A stretch of 9,793 bases of DNA from Bacteroidales bacterium (GTDB lineage Bacteria > Bacteroidota > Bacteroidia > Bacteroidales > JAAUTT01), in contig JAAUTT010000096.1 in assembly GCA_012031335.1 (NCBI GenBank), forward strand, positions 1 through 9,793. The letters run 5' to 3'. A model generated the notes under the pieces. That model ran no database searches, was not told where the DNA came from, and was given only the letters and a program-made list of their open reading frames with translations. Shown one piece after another: positions 1 through 8,782 of the stretch. The translations under genes and the position numbers were made by a program. The first letter of the stretch is position 1. Each line of letters starts with the position of its first letter.

Positions 1-578
1 AATAGTACACGGAAAGTCGTTTGAAACCGGGATGCTCCTAAAGCATATGATGCAAAACGCATCGACTTTGGTATGATATATAAGGCATCCTCGCTCAGCG
101 AGGTGATTAGAGGCATTATCATAATACCCATAACAATGCCGGGAGATAGTGCATTAAAGCCTGCCATCCCGGGGATAAATCCCTGAAGAAAGGGGGTAAC
201 CACAGTTAGTGCAAAAAATCCATATACTACTGTAGGTATCGAAGCCAAAACCTCAAGCATTGGTTTTACTGTTTCCTGAACCGTGGATTTGCATACTCAC
301 TCAGATATATGGCTATTATTAGTCCAAATGGCAATGCCACAGCAATTGCAATGAGCGATGTCATAAAAGTAGCTGATAAAAGCGGGAGGATTCCAAATTG
401 CTTATTAGTAAACAATGGCGTCCACTCTTTTGCTGTAAAGAATTCTATTATAGAAACATCTTTAAAGAATATTACAGTTTCATACAACAGAACCCAAACA
501 ATTCCAATTGTTACCAGTATGGTCACCCCTCCGCTAAGCCTGAAGAGCCATTCGATGATTTTTTCGTTTTCGCTTCAC
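1..578 (-). CDS. pstC: Phosphate ABC transporter permease PstC, 3' end off the window, frameshifted
   Basis: Inner-membrane permease of the PstSCAB phosphate importer, partner of PstA. The translated minus strand gives a hydrophobic first segment ([15 protein letters not shown]), then [19 protein letters not shown] and the PstC hallmark YLSEYANPR. It continues in another frame with [32 protein letters not shown] and [15 protein letters not shown], all typical of PstC. The frame is lost near 281-283, where one base appears missing from a C/G run. A second break is likely at the T run 559-564: reading five instead of six bases there joins a GTG start at 578-576 (MKRKRK) to [11 protein letters not shown]. 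That start lies 14-21 nt after the pstS stop, fitting an operon. The C-terminal part lies beyond position 1. Family assignment is firm; the exact start is inferred. Confidence 0.85.
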
Positions 579-599
579 GTTTACGTCAATTTTTATTTA

Positions 600-1561
600 T
601 TATGCTCTTTTAAGAAATCTTCCCCAGCGTCTTTTGGAACTTTCGTTCTGTTCTTTGGTGAGTAGGTATATATCCCACTTCTTCAGCAAGGGCAGCAACA
701 TTTTCAATGTAGAATGACACAAAGGTCTGAACTTCCTTCCGCTCGAGCGATTTGCTATTTATATAAATGAATAATGGCCTTGAAAGTGGTGAGTATGTTT
801 TGTTTTTAACATTTTCAAGATTGGGTAGAATTGGCCCGTTTCCGTTTTCGGCAATTTCATCATCCACCGGCAAAAGGGTTAATTTATCTTTATTATTTTC
901 GTAATAAGCAAGTCCGAAATATCCTAAGGCAAGCTCATCCGACGATATTCCCTGCACAAGTACATTATCGTCTTCGCTTGCTGTATAATCGCCCGACTGC
1001 TTTTGGCAGTACCAACAATGGCCTCGGTGAAATAGTCGAAGGTTCCCGAAGCAGTGCCGGCACCAAACAGGTGAATTTCCTTATCAGGCCATTCAGGACG
1101 GATCTGGTTCCACCTTAAAATTTTGCCTTGAGCTTCCGGTTCCCCATATCTTCTTTAGCTCCGAAACTTTTTATATCCTTGGCCCAGGTGTTATTGGGGT
1201 TCACAACAACTGCCAGTCCATCGTAGGCAATTTCAAGCTCAAGATAGGCGACACCGTTTTCTTTGCATGCTTCAATTTCTTCAGGGCGAATTTGGCGAGA
1301 AGCATTGTTAATATCGGTTTCTGCACGGCTGAATTTCTTAAAACCACCGCCGGTACCCGATTCTCCTACGGTAACATTTACGCCGGGTTGAACATTTCGA
1401 AATTCTTCAGCAACAGCCTCGCTCATGGGAAATACCGTACTGGAACCATCGATAAAGACTTCACCGGTGAGTTTATCGCCTTTATTTCCAGTATTGGAAC
1501 CACAGGATGACAAAAGAATAATAGATAAAATCAAAAGATTGAATAGAAATTGTTTTCTCAT
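600..1561 (-). CDS. pstS: Phosphate-binding lipoprotein PstS, frameshifted
   Basis: Extracytoplasmic phosphate-binding component of the Pst importer. ATG at 1561-1559 opens a lipoprotein signal peptide, with a lipobox ending LLSSC at Cys20. Family motifs follow in order: [37 protein letters not shown], then [18 protein letters not shown] and [15 protein letters not shown]. The frame changes at least three times: one extra base in the A run at 1164-1166, one extra in the C run at 1142-1145, and one missing in the C run at 992-994. A fourth break near 655-668 is likely, because EEVGYIP should be followed by LTKEQNE in another frame. The 3' end is therefore uncertain (stop at 600, 593 or 610). 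The protein between breaks is well conserved, which argues for sequence errors rather than decay. It sits immediately upstream of pstC. Confidence 0.88.
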
Positions 1562-2256
1562 GGTAAAAAATTAAATTGTTTCTTATATGAATGTGAATAG
1601 TCGATGTATGGGCTAACCAGAATTATTTTAATTCCGGTGGGTATGCCAACAAAAGAAAGTACATCAAATCTCCTTTGTTTTCGAGCAAATTTATTTTGAG
1701 GTACGCAAGTTTTGTTATCATATTTACTATGCTGTGTAAAATGACGTAAAATTGCGACATAAATGTAAAGAGTAAGGAAAGTAAATGTTAAGTTATTCTT
1801 AAACTTTTTGTTCTCCGAAATAAATCCAAATGAAGCCATAAAACTCCCCTCTTCTTCCCTAAAGGCTTGCCATCCTGAGCGGAGCGAGATAAGGTCAAAA
1901 ATTCATAATAAATAAACTGAATTTCATGGATATCATTATTTATTTACTGGCGGACTTCAAATTTAATCGACGTCATCTCTAGCCACTTGTGAATATCGAT
2001 TATTTACTTTAAGATGCTTTGGAAGTAAGAACAATTACTATATTATTTTTGTTTCAATTAAACATAAGTTGGGATTTCGCTTGATGCTTAAATCTGATAT
2101 TACTTGAAATAATACAAACAACAAAAAACAGTGAAACAATAAACTTACTTTTTCATCTGTTCTTATTTAAACATTTAATAAGCTGAATAACAAGTTTATA
2201 TACTATATTTTGTTAATCATTTCATAATGACTTTTTAGATTAGCTTAAATAAAAAA
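1562..2256. other. Long AT-rich intergenic region between divergent pstS and ATPase genes
   Basis: About 695 bases with no convincing gene. An open frame on the minus strand, 1558-1839, has no recognisable domain, overlaps the pstS start and looks like chance. The region must hold the promoters of both divergent units, but I could not find a clear Bacteroidota-type promoter (TTTG and TAnnTTTG at proper spacing). The one structured item is a short repeat-like block at 1871-1895, listed separately. Confidence 0.6.
1871..1895. repeat. Short dispersed-repeat remnant containing CCTGAGCGGA
   Basis: The block CATCCTGAGCGGAGCGAGAT followed by AAGGT resembles a short intergenic element (CATCCTGAGCGnAGTCGAAGG-like) that I recall from many bacterial genomes. 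A second copy sharing the ten bases CCTGAGCGGA lies at 5010-5019, in the gap between the ATPase and pfkB. The shared ten-mer is seen directly; membership of a known repeat family is from memory. Confidence 0.4.
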
Positions 2257-4991
2257 ATGAAAGAACATTCCGGTACAACGAATCAGACAGCTTTATCTGA
2301 AGAAGCATGGCATTCTCTCGAAATGGATGCAGTTTTCTCTGAACTGAATGCTACTCCTGATGGGTTAAACCTTAACGAGGCTAAAAAACGCATTGAGTTT
2401 TATGGTGAGAATAAGTTACCTGAAGGGAAAAAGGTGACTATCTGGAATATTATTGCCCATCAATTAATCAATCCTTTGATATTTATTCTGATAGCGGCAG
2501 CAATTGCTTCAATTGTTATTGGTGAGTGGAAAGATTCAATATTTATTTTCCTGGTTATTCTTATAAATAGTGCGCTTGGTACCTACCAGGAATATAATGC
2601 CGAAAAGAGTGCCTCCGGTTTGCAAAGCCTCTTGAAAATTAAAGCCAGAGTAAAGCGAGATGGAAAAGAGCAGGAAATTGCATCGGAAGAATTAGTGCCC
2701 GGAGACATTGCTTATCTCGAGTCGGGTGTTAAAGTTCCTGCCGACATGCGGCTCATGGAGGCATCGAACCTCGAAATTGACGAGAGTTTTCTTACTGGTG
2801 AATCTCTTGCATCAAAAAAACAGCTAAAAACACTTGATAAAGATACTGGTGTGCCCGAAAGATCAAATATGGCATTCGCAGGAGCAACTGTTATGACAGG
2901 TCGGGGTACCGGGATTGTTACCGGCACAGGTTCTTTTACACAGGTAGGGCATATTGCACGAAATGTTTCGGAAGGAAAATCAGCCAAACCGCCCTTGATT
3001 CTTCGCATGGAGAAATTTATCAAACAAATTGCAATATTTATCATCGTGCTAAGTGTGATATTGGGTATTGTTCTCCGGTTAAACGGCATGGATCTGGTGG
3101 CAATATTTTTCTTTATTGTAGCTTTGGCAGTATCGGCCATCCCCGAGGGATTACCTGTGTCCTTAACAGTTGCCTTGTCAATTGCCACAAAACGTATGGC
3201 TAAAAGGAATGTTATTGTCCGTAAGCTAACATCTGTCGAAAGCCTTGGTAGTTGTAACGTGATTGCCAGTGATAAAACCGGAACACTTACCGTTAACCAA
3301 CAAACGGCCAGGAGAATCGTTATTCCCGGCGAAACAAGCTTCCGTTTATCAGGCGAAGGATATAATGGGAATGGCAACGTTGTGGAAGATAAAAATCCCG
3401 ATAATCAAATTAATTTAGAATCTTTCTCCGGTCTTAAAGCCCTGGTTAACATTGCTGTTTTGGCTAATGAAGCTTCATTGTCCAAGGCTAATGATACATG
3501 GAAGCATCATGGCGATGCCATGGATGTTGCACTGCTTGCCATGGTGTATAAGCTTGGGATAAACCCCGAAGAAATAAAAAGCAGTTATCCACTTGCAGAC
3601 AAAATACCTTACGAGTCGGAAAAAAAATATTCTGCTGTATTTTGGGAAAAGGACGGGGTGGTCGAAATTGTCGTAAAAGGTGCCGTGGAAACAATACTCG
3701 ACTTTTGCGATACGGTGATTTCAGGAGAATCTAAGAAGCCCATTGAAAAGGACCTTTTGTTAAAGCAATCCGATGAGATGGCAGCAGAAGGCTATCGGGT
3801 ACTTGCTTTTGCAAAAGGAGAATTCAAAAACTTTGAGAAAAAGGAAACTTATGATAACAAGGACATTAAATCATTAGTTTTTGTCGGCTTCGTGTGCTTT
3901 ATTGATCCTTTGAGGCCAGAAGCCAAAGATTCTGTTGAAAAATGTAAAAAGGCCGGCATAAAAGTATTGTTGATAACAGGCGATCATCCTGCTACAGCCG
4001 AAAACATCGCGCTGGAGCTGGGTATTATGCAATCCGGACAAAAGGTTGTAGCCGGAAAAAATTTGAGCGCGGCCGGCCCAGCTGATAGTCCCGAATACGA
4101 AAACATGGTTGTTTCTGCAACAGTATTTGCTCGCGTTTCGCCCATACAAAAGTTAGAAATCATTGATGTTTTAATACGTAAAGGTGATTTTGTAGCAGTA
4201 ACCGGCGACGGAGTAAACGATGCGCCCGCATTGAAACGTGCTAATATTGGTGTTGCAATGGGTTCTGGCACCGATGTGGCAAAAGAAGTGGGTTCCATGA
4301 TTGTGATTGACGATAATTTTTCATCCATAGTGGCTGGCGTTGAAGAGGGCAGGATTGCTTACGATAACGTTCGTAAAGTTATCTATCTGCTTATTTCAAC
4401 CGGGGTTGCTGAAGTTTTGCTGTTCATATTGTCGATAATTGCAGGCTTGCCTTTACCGTTGCTGGCAGTTCAGTTATTATGGCTCAACCTTGTTACAAAC
4501 GGAATCCAGGATGTGGCACTGGCTTTTGAAGGCGGCGAACCCGGAACCATGCAAAAAAAACCCAGAAATCCTTCCGAAACCATTTTTAATCCACTTATGG
4601 TTAAACAACCATTGTATCGGGGTTAATAATGGGAGGAATTGTTTTTGGCCTCTGGTACTGGCTGATAAACGTCACCCATATGAACGAAACACATGCCCGG
4701 GATCTTGTTCTGCTGCTAATGGTGTTTATGCAAAATTTCCACGCCTTTAATTGTCGCTCCGAAACAGTTTCAGTCTTTAAAATTCCTTTAAAAAGAAATT
4801 ATATTTTGCTGTTTGGCGTTTTGGCCGCACAGGGCATACATATTCTCAGCATGCAAATTCCTTTTATGCAGTCGGTGCTTAGAATAGAGCCGATTGCATT
4901 CATTGAATGGGTATATATTTTAGCGCTTGCTGTTCCTATATTCCTTGGCATGGAAATATTTAAATTTTTCTACAGAAGAGCTAATAAATAA
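2257..4991 (+). CDS. P2-type cation-transporting ATPase, one frameshift near residue 784
   Basis: ATP-driven cation pump of the inner membrane. Landmarks: cation-ATPase N-terminal domain (about residues 15-75), M1-M2 near 60-105, actuator motif TGES 180-183, M4 motif PEGLP 296-300, phosphorylated Asp339 in SDKTGTLT, nucleotide-domain Lys474 in KGAVE, TGD 574-576 and hinge motif TGDGVNDAP 649-657. M5 and M6 follow, with WLNLVTNG at 742-749. The first frame stops at 4624-4626, but the next frame continues at once with TIVSGLIMGGIVFGLWYW and FHAFNCRSE, normal M7-M10 sequence. One base is missing around 4606-4608 (AAACAACC instead of AAACAAACC). Repaired length is 911 aa, usual for SERCA/PMA/CtpF-type pumps. 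The transported ion is not decided: compared with SERCA, Asn768 is Gly716 and Asp800 is Asn748. pfkB follows 86 bp downstream. Confidence 0.9.
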
Positions 4992-5008
4992 ATGATTATA
5001 AATCGTCA

Positions 5009-5045
5009 GCCTGAGCGGATTCGAAGCCTGTTTCCGCTTTTAGGC
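5009..5045. repeat. Imperfect stem-loop between ATPase gene and pfkB
   Basis: GCCT at 5009-5012 and GCGGA at 5015-5019 can pair with TCCGC at 5033-5037 and AGGC at 5042-5045, giving two short helices around an internal loop and a 13-nt apical loop. The left arm carries the CCTGAGCGGA block also found at 1874-1883. It may be a repeat-derived hairpin that trims or partly terminates the ATPase transcript before pfkB; no clear T tract supports full termination. Confidence 0.4.
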
Positions 5046-5077
5046 ACCCTAATCCGAGCAATAAAAATAATTTACGG

Positions 5078-6016
5078 ATGAAAACAATAATAACGTTTAC
5101 TACCAATCCGGCAATTGACAAGAATTCCAGCGTTGAACATGTAGTTGCTGAGCATAAATTATATTGTAAACCTCCTGGCTTTGAACCGGGCGGTGGTGCT
5201 ATAAATGTTGCAAGAGCAATTAAAAAACTGGGTGGCGAATCAAAGCTTGTTTACACGGCCGGAGGTTACACTGGCGACAGGCTCAATGATCTTCTTCAGG
5301 AAGAAAGTATAACCCGACAGGTGATACCTATTGAAGGGATAACCAGGGAAAGCCTCATAATTTTGGAGGAATCAACCGGATTACAATATCGTTTTGGAAT
5401 GCCAGGCGCAGTAATGCAAAAACACGAATGGGAACGATGTATCAATGAATTATCGGCCATAGAACCGCCTCCGGATTTCCTTGTATTAAGCGGAAGTCTC
5501 GCGCCTGGTGTCCCACCTGATTTATATGCACAAATAGCAGGTATTCAAAAGAAGAAGGGAACAAAAGTAATTGTTGATGTATCAGGTGAGGCCCTGAAAC
5601 AGGCAATGCAGGAAGGCGTTTTTCTTATTAAACCAAACGTACGGGAATTCAGGAACCTGGTTGGACTTGATATTAAAGACGAACAACAGATAAGGGCAGA
5701 AGCTGAAAAAATAGTTAAAAACGGACACTGTCAGGTGATTGTAATCTCTCTTGGTGCATCAGGTGCCCTTGTGGTGTCGGAAGATTTTGATGAACATATA
5801 CACCCGCCTACCGTGCCTGTGATCAGCAAAGTTGGAGCCGGAGACAGCATGGTGGCGGGCATTGTTCTAAGCCTGGCCCAGGGCAAAAATTTGCGCGATG
5901 CAGTACGCTATGGAATTGCATCTGGCACTGCTGCCGTAACGACGCCAGGTAGTGAGCTGTGCAGAAAGGAAGATGCCGATAGGTTATTTGGTATGATGAT
6001 GTCAGAATTTAAATGA
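5078..6016 (+). CDS. pfkB: 6-phosphofructokinase, PfkB (Pfk-2) family
   Basis: Ribokinase-family sugar kinase predicted to phosphorylate fructose 6-phosphate with ATP to fructose 1,6-bisphosphate in cytosolic glycolysis. At 312 aa it matches E. coli PfkB (309 aa) closely in motif order: HKLYC near 26-30, substrate-loop FEPGGGAINVARA at 35-47, AGGYTGDRL, YRFGMPGA, LVLSGSLAPGVP, IVDVSGEAL, IKPN, VVISLGASGAL, and the catalytic signature VGAGDSMVAG with Asp256 as base, at the same residue number as in E. coli PfkB. The frame is intact, unlike several neighbours. The start is ATG 5078, 86 bp after the ATPase gene on the same strand, so co-transcription is plausible. The alternatives, 1-phosphofructokinase or tagatose-6-phosphate kinase, belong to the same superfamily but fit less well. 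Confidence 0.92.
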   Translation: MKTIITFTTNPAIDKNSSVEHVVAEHKLYCKPPGFEPGGGAINVARAIKKLGGESKLVYTAGGYTGDRLNDLLQEESITRQVIPIEGITRESLIILEESTGLQYRFGMPGAVMQKHEWERCINELSAIEPPPDFLVLSGSLAPGVPPDLYAQIAGIQKKKGTKVIVDVSGEALKQAMQEGVFLIKPNVREFRNLVGLDIKDEQQIRAEAEKIVKNGHCQVIVISLGASGALVVSEDFDEHIHPPTVPVISKVGAGDSMVAGIVLSLAQGKNLRDAVRYGIASGTAAVTTPGSELCRKEDADRLFGMMMSEFK

Positions 6017-6043
6017 ACCTCTTCTAATTCAAATAAGGGTTCA
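6014..6043. terminator. Candidate bidirectional terminator between convergent pfkB and proC-like genes
   Basis: TGAACC at 6014-6019, starting with the pfkB stop codon, pairs with GGTTCA at 6038-6043. Inside it CTT 6021-6023 pairs with AAG 6035-6037, with one bulged T and an 11-nt loop. A weak T-rich stretch (GTTTATT) follows on the plus strand. It lies in the 35-bp gap between two convergent genes, where a shared terminator is expected. Function is inferred from position and pairing. Confidence 0.5.
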
Positions 6044-6051
6044 GTTTATTC

Positions 6052-6826
6052 TCATGGTTTAATCTTAGCGAAAATCCCATTTAAATACTGATCGTAATAC
6101 CCCTTAATGGTTTCTTCCACCTCGCCCAGAGGCTTTACCGGAACAAGGTCGGCTACTTCGTTGTATACCATACCCGAGTTAAAAAGTGTTTCGGTGGTAC
6201 CCCAAAGCATTTCGGTAATAGCTGTTTGTGCTTCTTTTTCGTCCATGCCGAAGTTAATGGCTAGTTCCTTCAATTTATTGAACTGAAAGAAATAATAAGT
6301 GTGCCCCATGGCGCTGATAACGGCATAAGCTTCAATTTTCGATTCGTCCACTACAGGAACAGAGCCAAGTGGTTTCATCAATTCCAAAAGCTGATTTTTG
6401 GTATCATTGCTCATCTCCGCTGCAAATGCAATAGGATTCACGCCTTTGTTTACAATGGCCGAAGCACTGGGATTCATACGGGCGATGTTATTGAATCCGG
6501 GCAGAACAGAATTCATTTTTCAATTGTAAGTTTGGGAGCGAGAGATACTACAATAGAATTCTTATTGAGTATATCTTTAACTTTACCAATGGTTTCCATG
6601 AATACCGGTGGATGCAGGGCAACAAATACAACTTCATTATTTGTGGCTTCCAGCAAATTATCTGTGATAATGATATCAGGAAACTTCTTTTTTAAAGAAT
6701 TTAATACCTCCTGGTTGGTGTCAGTTACAACGATTTTTTCAAATGTGACATTTTGGTTTTGAAAAGCCTGGAGAATGATTTTTGTAATCCGGCCTCCTCC
6801 AATAAATCCCAATGTTTTGTTTTCAT
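6052..6826 (-). CDS. Divergent pyrroline-5-carboxylate reductase (ProC)-like oxidoreductase, frameshifted
   Basis: NAD(P)-dependent oxidoreductase fold of the ProC family: a Rossmann start LGFIGGGRITK, then VFVALHPPVF and SLAPKLTIEK, and a helical dimerisation half beginning MNSVLPGFNNIARMNPSASA. The halves are in different frames and overlap as ATGA at 6513-6516; adding one A to the five-A run gives continuous TIEKMNSVLPG. A second one-base deletion near 6817-6823 separates the ATG at 6826-6824 (MKNKT) from LGFIGGG. Repaired, it is about 258 aa, close to normal ProC length. Canonical ProC signatures are altered: MPNTPA reads MNPSASA, SGPAY reads MGHTYY, and VTSPGGTT reads VPVKPLGE. The fold is well supported, but proline synthesis is doubtful. 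It converges on pfkB and follows the permease at 7015 after a 188-bp gap. Confidence 0.78.
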
Positions 6827-6893
6827 GATAATTTGATTTTATTTGGTTGAATATGTTGTATTAAAAGATTGTATCAAAAAGCATATAAGGCAA

Positions 6894-6973
6894 TTTAAAC
6901 ACAAGGACGCGACGACACAAAGTATTGGTATTCTTGCGTATTTCTTTGTGACAATAGAGTCTTCGTGTTTAAA
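6894..6973. repeat. 80-bp imperfect inverted repeat (possible dispersed palindromic element)
   Basis: Outer arms TTTAAACAC at 6894-6902 and GTGTTTAAA at 6965-6973 pair perfectly. Inner arms CACAAAG at 6916-6922 and CTTTGTG at 6944-6950 also pair, around a 21-nt loop. Between them lie partly matching GAC-rich segments. It occupies most of the 188-bp gap between the permease gene and the proC-like gene, about 42 nt past the permease stop, so it could end that transcript. The AACACAAGGAC/CTTCGTGTTT composition resembles intergenic palindromes I recall from Bacteroidota genomes. Confidence 0.55.
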
Positions 6974-7014
6974 ATTTAACTTTTAACTTACCCTCTTTTT
7001 ATGGATGGTAATTT

Positions 7015-8034
7015 TTAAAATATAAAATTGAACAGATAACCTACGATCAATATCCCAAGACCGACAACTCCAATAAAAGTCAATATCAATGGGAGTTTAA
7101 GCACTTTTTTAAGAATGATCATCTCGGGAAGCGATAAACCAATGGTTGACATCATAAAGGCCAGGGCTGTTCCTAATGAAGCTCCTTTTTCAATTAATAC
7201 CGAAACTATGGGCACAATTCCTGCAGCATTTGAATATAGGGGAATACCGATTAATACCGATAAGGGAACACTGTACCAGGCCGATTTGCCCATGAGTGAG
7301 GCCATAAAATTTTCAGGCACATATCCATGAGCCCCCGCACCAACTGCAATACCCAGAATCACATAAATCCAAACCTTCCCGATAATATCTTTCACAGCAC
7401 TGTAACCAAAATTTATCCGCTCTGCAAAAGTTGTTTTCTCTTCAATATTCTCGGAGTTTCCAAACCGGGTTTTATAAACCCAATCCTGCACCCAGTGTTC
7501 GAGCTTGAGCTTTCCGATCACCCAGCCTGCTGTAATGGCTATAAAAAGTCCGGTTACAACATATATAAGTGCTACCTTCCAACCGAACAAGCCAAAAAGA
7601 AGTATCACAGCAACTTCGTTAATCATAGGCGCAGCTATGAGAAAGGAGAAAGTTACGCCTAATGGTACACCCGATTCTACAAATCCTAAAAACAATGGAA
7701 TAGCTGAACATGAACAGAATGGAGTAACAATTCCAAGACTGCCGGCTAAAATATTTCCGGTAAAGGTCGACTTACCTTCCAGCAATTTACGGGTTCTTTC
7801 GGGCGAAAAGTACGACCGGATGATGCCAACAAAAAAAATGATAAGCGCCAACAGCATCAGCACTTTTGGAACTTCGAAAATGAAAAAGCGCAATGCTTCT
7901 GTAAAGTGTTCGCCCTTTTCAAGTTTCAGCGCTGTATCAATAAACCAATCGGTTGCAGGTTGCAAAAACTTATACACTACATACCACACAGGTATTAGAA
8001 GCAACGGTATGGCTATTTTTCTGTTTATCTTCAT
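7015..8034 (-). CDS. ArsP/DUF318-family membrane permease
   Basis: Inner-membrane permease, 339 aa, with about eight to ten hydrophobic segments. The family signature is TPFCSCSAIPLFLGFVESG (Cys107 and Cys109) followed by GVTFSFLIAAPMINEVA. The second half repeats the theme with IGIPLYSNAAGIVPI and AFMMSTIGLSLPEM. Some members of this family (ArsP) export trivalent organoarsenicals; others have no known substrate. It is the last gene of the minus-strand cluster, 49 nt after the repaired arsG-like stop. The frame is intact from ATG 8034. The linkage to arsR, ArsE-, ArsF- and ArsG-like genes favours an arsenical or similar soft-metal/thiol-reactive substrate, but the substrate itself is not visible in the sequence. 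Confidence 0.85.
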   Translation of the reverse strand: MKINRKIAIPLLLIPVWYVVYKFLQPATDWFIDTALKLEKGEHFTEALRFFIFEVPKVLMLLALIIFFVGIIRSYFSPERTRKLLEGKSTFTGNILAGSLGIVTPFCSCSAIPLFLGFVESGVPLGVTFSFLIAAPMINEVAVILLFGLFGWKVALIYVVTGLFIAITAGWVIGKLKLEHWVQDWVYKTRFGNSENIEEKTTFAERINFGYSAVKDIIGKVWIYVILGIAVGAGAHGYVPENFMASLMGKSAWYSVPLSVLIGIPLYSNAAGIVPIVSVLIEKGASLGTALAFMMSTIGLSLPEMIILKKVLKLPLILTFIGVVGLGILIVGYLFNFIF

Positions 8035-8047
8035 AATGCACGGTTTT

Positions 8048-8069
8048 CATTTCGATTAATCCCGAAATG
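8048..8069. repeat. Palindrome in the arsG-permease gap, related to the one at 9469
   Basis: CATTTCG at 8048-8054 and CGAAATG at 8063-8069 form perfect 7-bp arms around an 8-nt loop. The site sits 14 nt after the repaired arsG-like stop and 13 nt before the permease start. Read on the minus strand it begins CATTTCGGG, exactly like the palindrome upstream of the thioredoxin gene. It could be an RNA hairpin that adjusts expression inside the operon, or a protein-binding site. Confidence 0.5.
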
Positions 8070-8083
8070 AGTTTCTAAATTTT

Positions 8084-8781
8084 TTAAAAGTAAACCCTGA
8101 TGATATAATAAATGCCAACAAGGATGAACAATACGGCAATAATTCTGCGGAACCAGGTTTCGAAGATCCGCACCTTATTGTACACATTGCCAATGCCCGA
8201 GATAGTATAAGCAAGCACCCATGCAAAATGATTACCGGTATACCCGTAGCCAACGCAAAAATTACAGGAAGGTACAAACCCGATGCGCTGCTCACTGTCA
8301 TGGGCACCAGCATGCCAAAATAGAGTACGCCGCTGTAAGGACAAAAAGCCAGGGCGAAAACAATTCCCAGCAAAATGGCATCCAGGTAGTTCCATTGCTT
8401 CTTGTTCTCCATTCGGGAAGTTAGTTTGCTCATGCCTGGAAAATTCATTTTTATAATATCGAGCATAAACAAACCTATGATGATGAGCAGTGGTCCCAGA
8501 AACTTCTCGCCATATCTTTGAAAGAACCCCGAGAATTGGAACTGGTCTGCACCCAGGTAAATAATCAGGGCGATTGCAGTATAACTGATTGCCCTGCCAA
8601 GGGTGTAGAATAGTCCGTTGAGAAAAACCCTGTGACGGTTTTCAATGTCTTTACTTATAAAGCCAATTGCTGTAATATTGGTAGCCAGTGGACAGGGACT
8701 GATGGCTGTCATAAAACCCAGCACCAATGCCGATAACCACGGCATGGTGCTGTTCTCGAGTATGCTGTTAAGAAAATCCAT
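8084..8781 (-). CDS. arsG: CcdA-like membrane protein, ArsG family, one frameshift
   Basis: Polytopic membrane protein of the CcdA/DsbD superfamily, assigned to the ArsG branch (named for aromatic arsenical efflux). ATG 8781 lies 1 nt after the arsF-like stop, suggesting translational coupling. Key motifs are AISPCPLATN with Cys30 and ALAFCPYSG with Cys147, the cysteine pair that in CcdA-type proteins carries electrons across the membrane. The frame set by ATG 8781 continues to a stop at 8056, but the correct end is in another frame: GIPVII is followed by FAWVLAYTISG and ends GIYYIIRVYF at 8084. One T is missing from the run at about 8224-8227. Repaired length is 232 aa, normal for the family. 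The in-frame alternative tail has no hydrophobic-family character. Efflux of arsenicals is inferred from family and context. Confidence 0.82.
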
Positions 8782-8782
8782 T

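Noticed and set aside
600..1561. pstS as a true pseudogene
   Set aside because: Residues between breaks are fully family-like with no internal stops once run lengths are corrected; sequence error is the simpler explanation.
1686..1693. Minus-strand TAAATTTG as a pstS -7 element
   Set aside because: It fits the -7 consensus, but no matching -33 TTTG lies at about 19 bp; in DNA this AT-rich it is easily chance.
1558..1839. Open frame of 93 codons on the minus strand upstream of pstS
   Set aside because: No recognisable domain, low-complexity AT-rich composition, and it overlaps the clear pstS start; likely chance.
2195..2215. Possible Bacteroidota -7 promoter element (TATATTTTG) upstream of the ATPase
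   Set aside because: Off by one base from TAnnTTTG and without a TTTG at the right distance upstream.
2712..3377. Long open frame (221 codons) on the minus strand inside the ATPase gene
   Set aside because: Antisense to a gene with unmistakable P-type ATPase motifs; codon-structure shadow.
6513..6516. ATGA overlap read as two separate, translationally coupled genes
   Set aside because: The two products are the N- and C-terminal halves of one ProC-like protein, and one added A in the five-A run joins them without loss.
7505..8059. Open frame of 184 codons on the plus strand opposite the permease
   Set aside because: Antisense to a conserved membrane protein and without family-like features.
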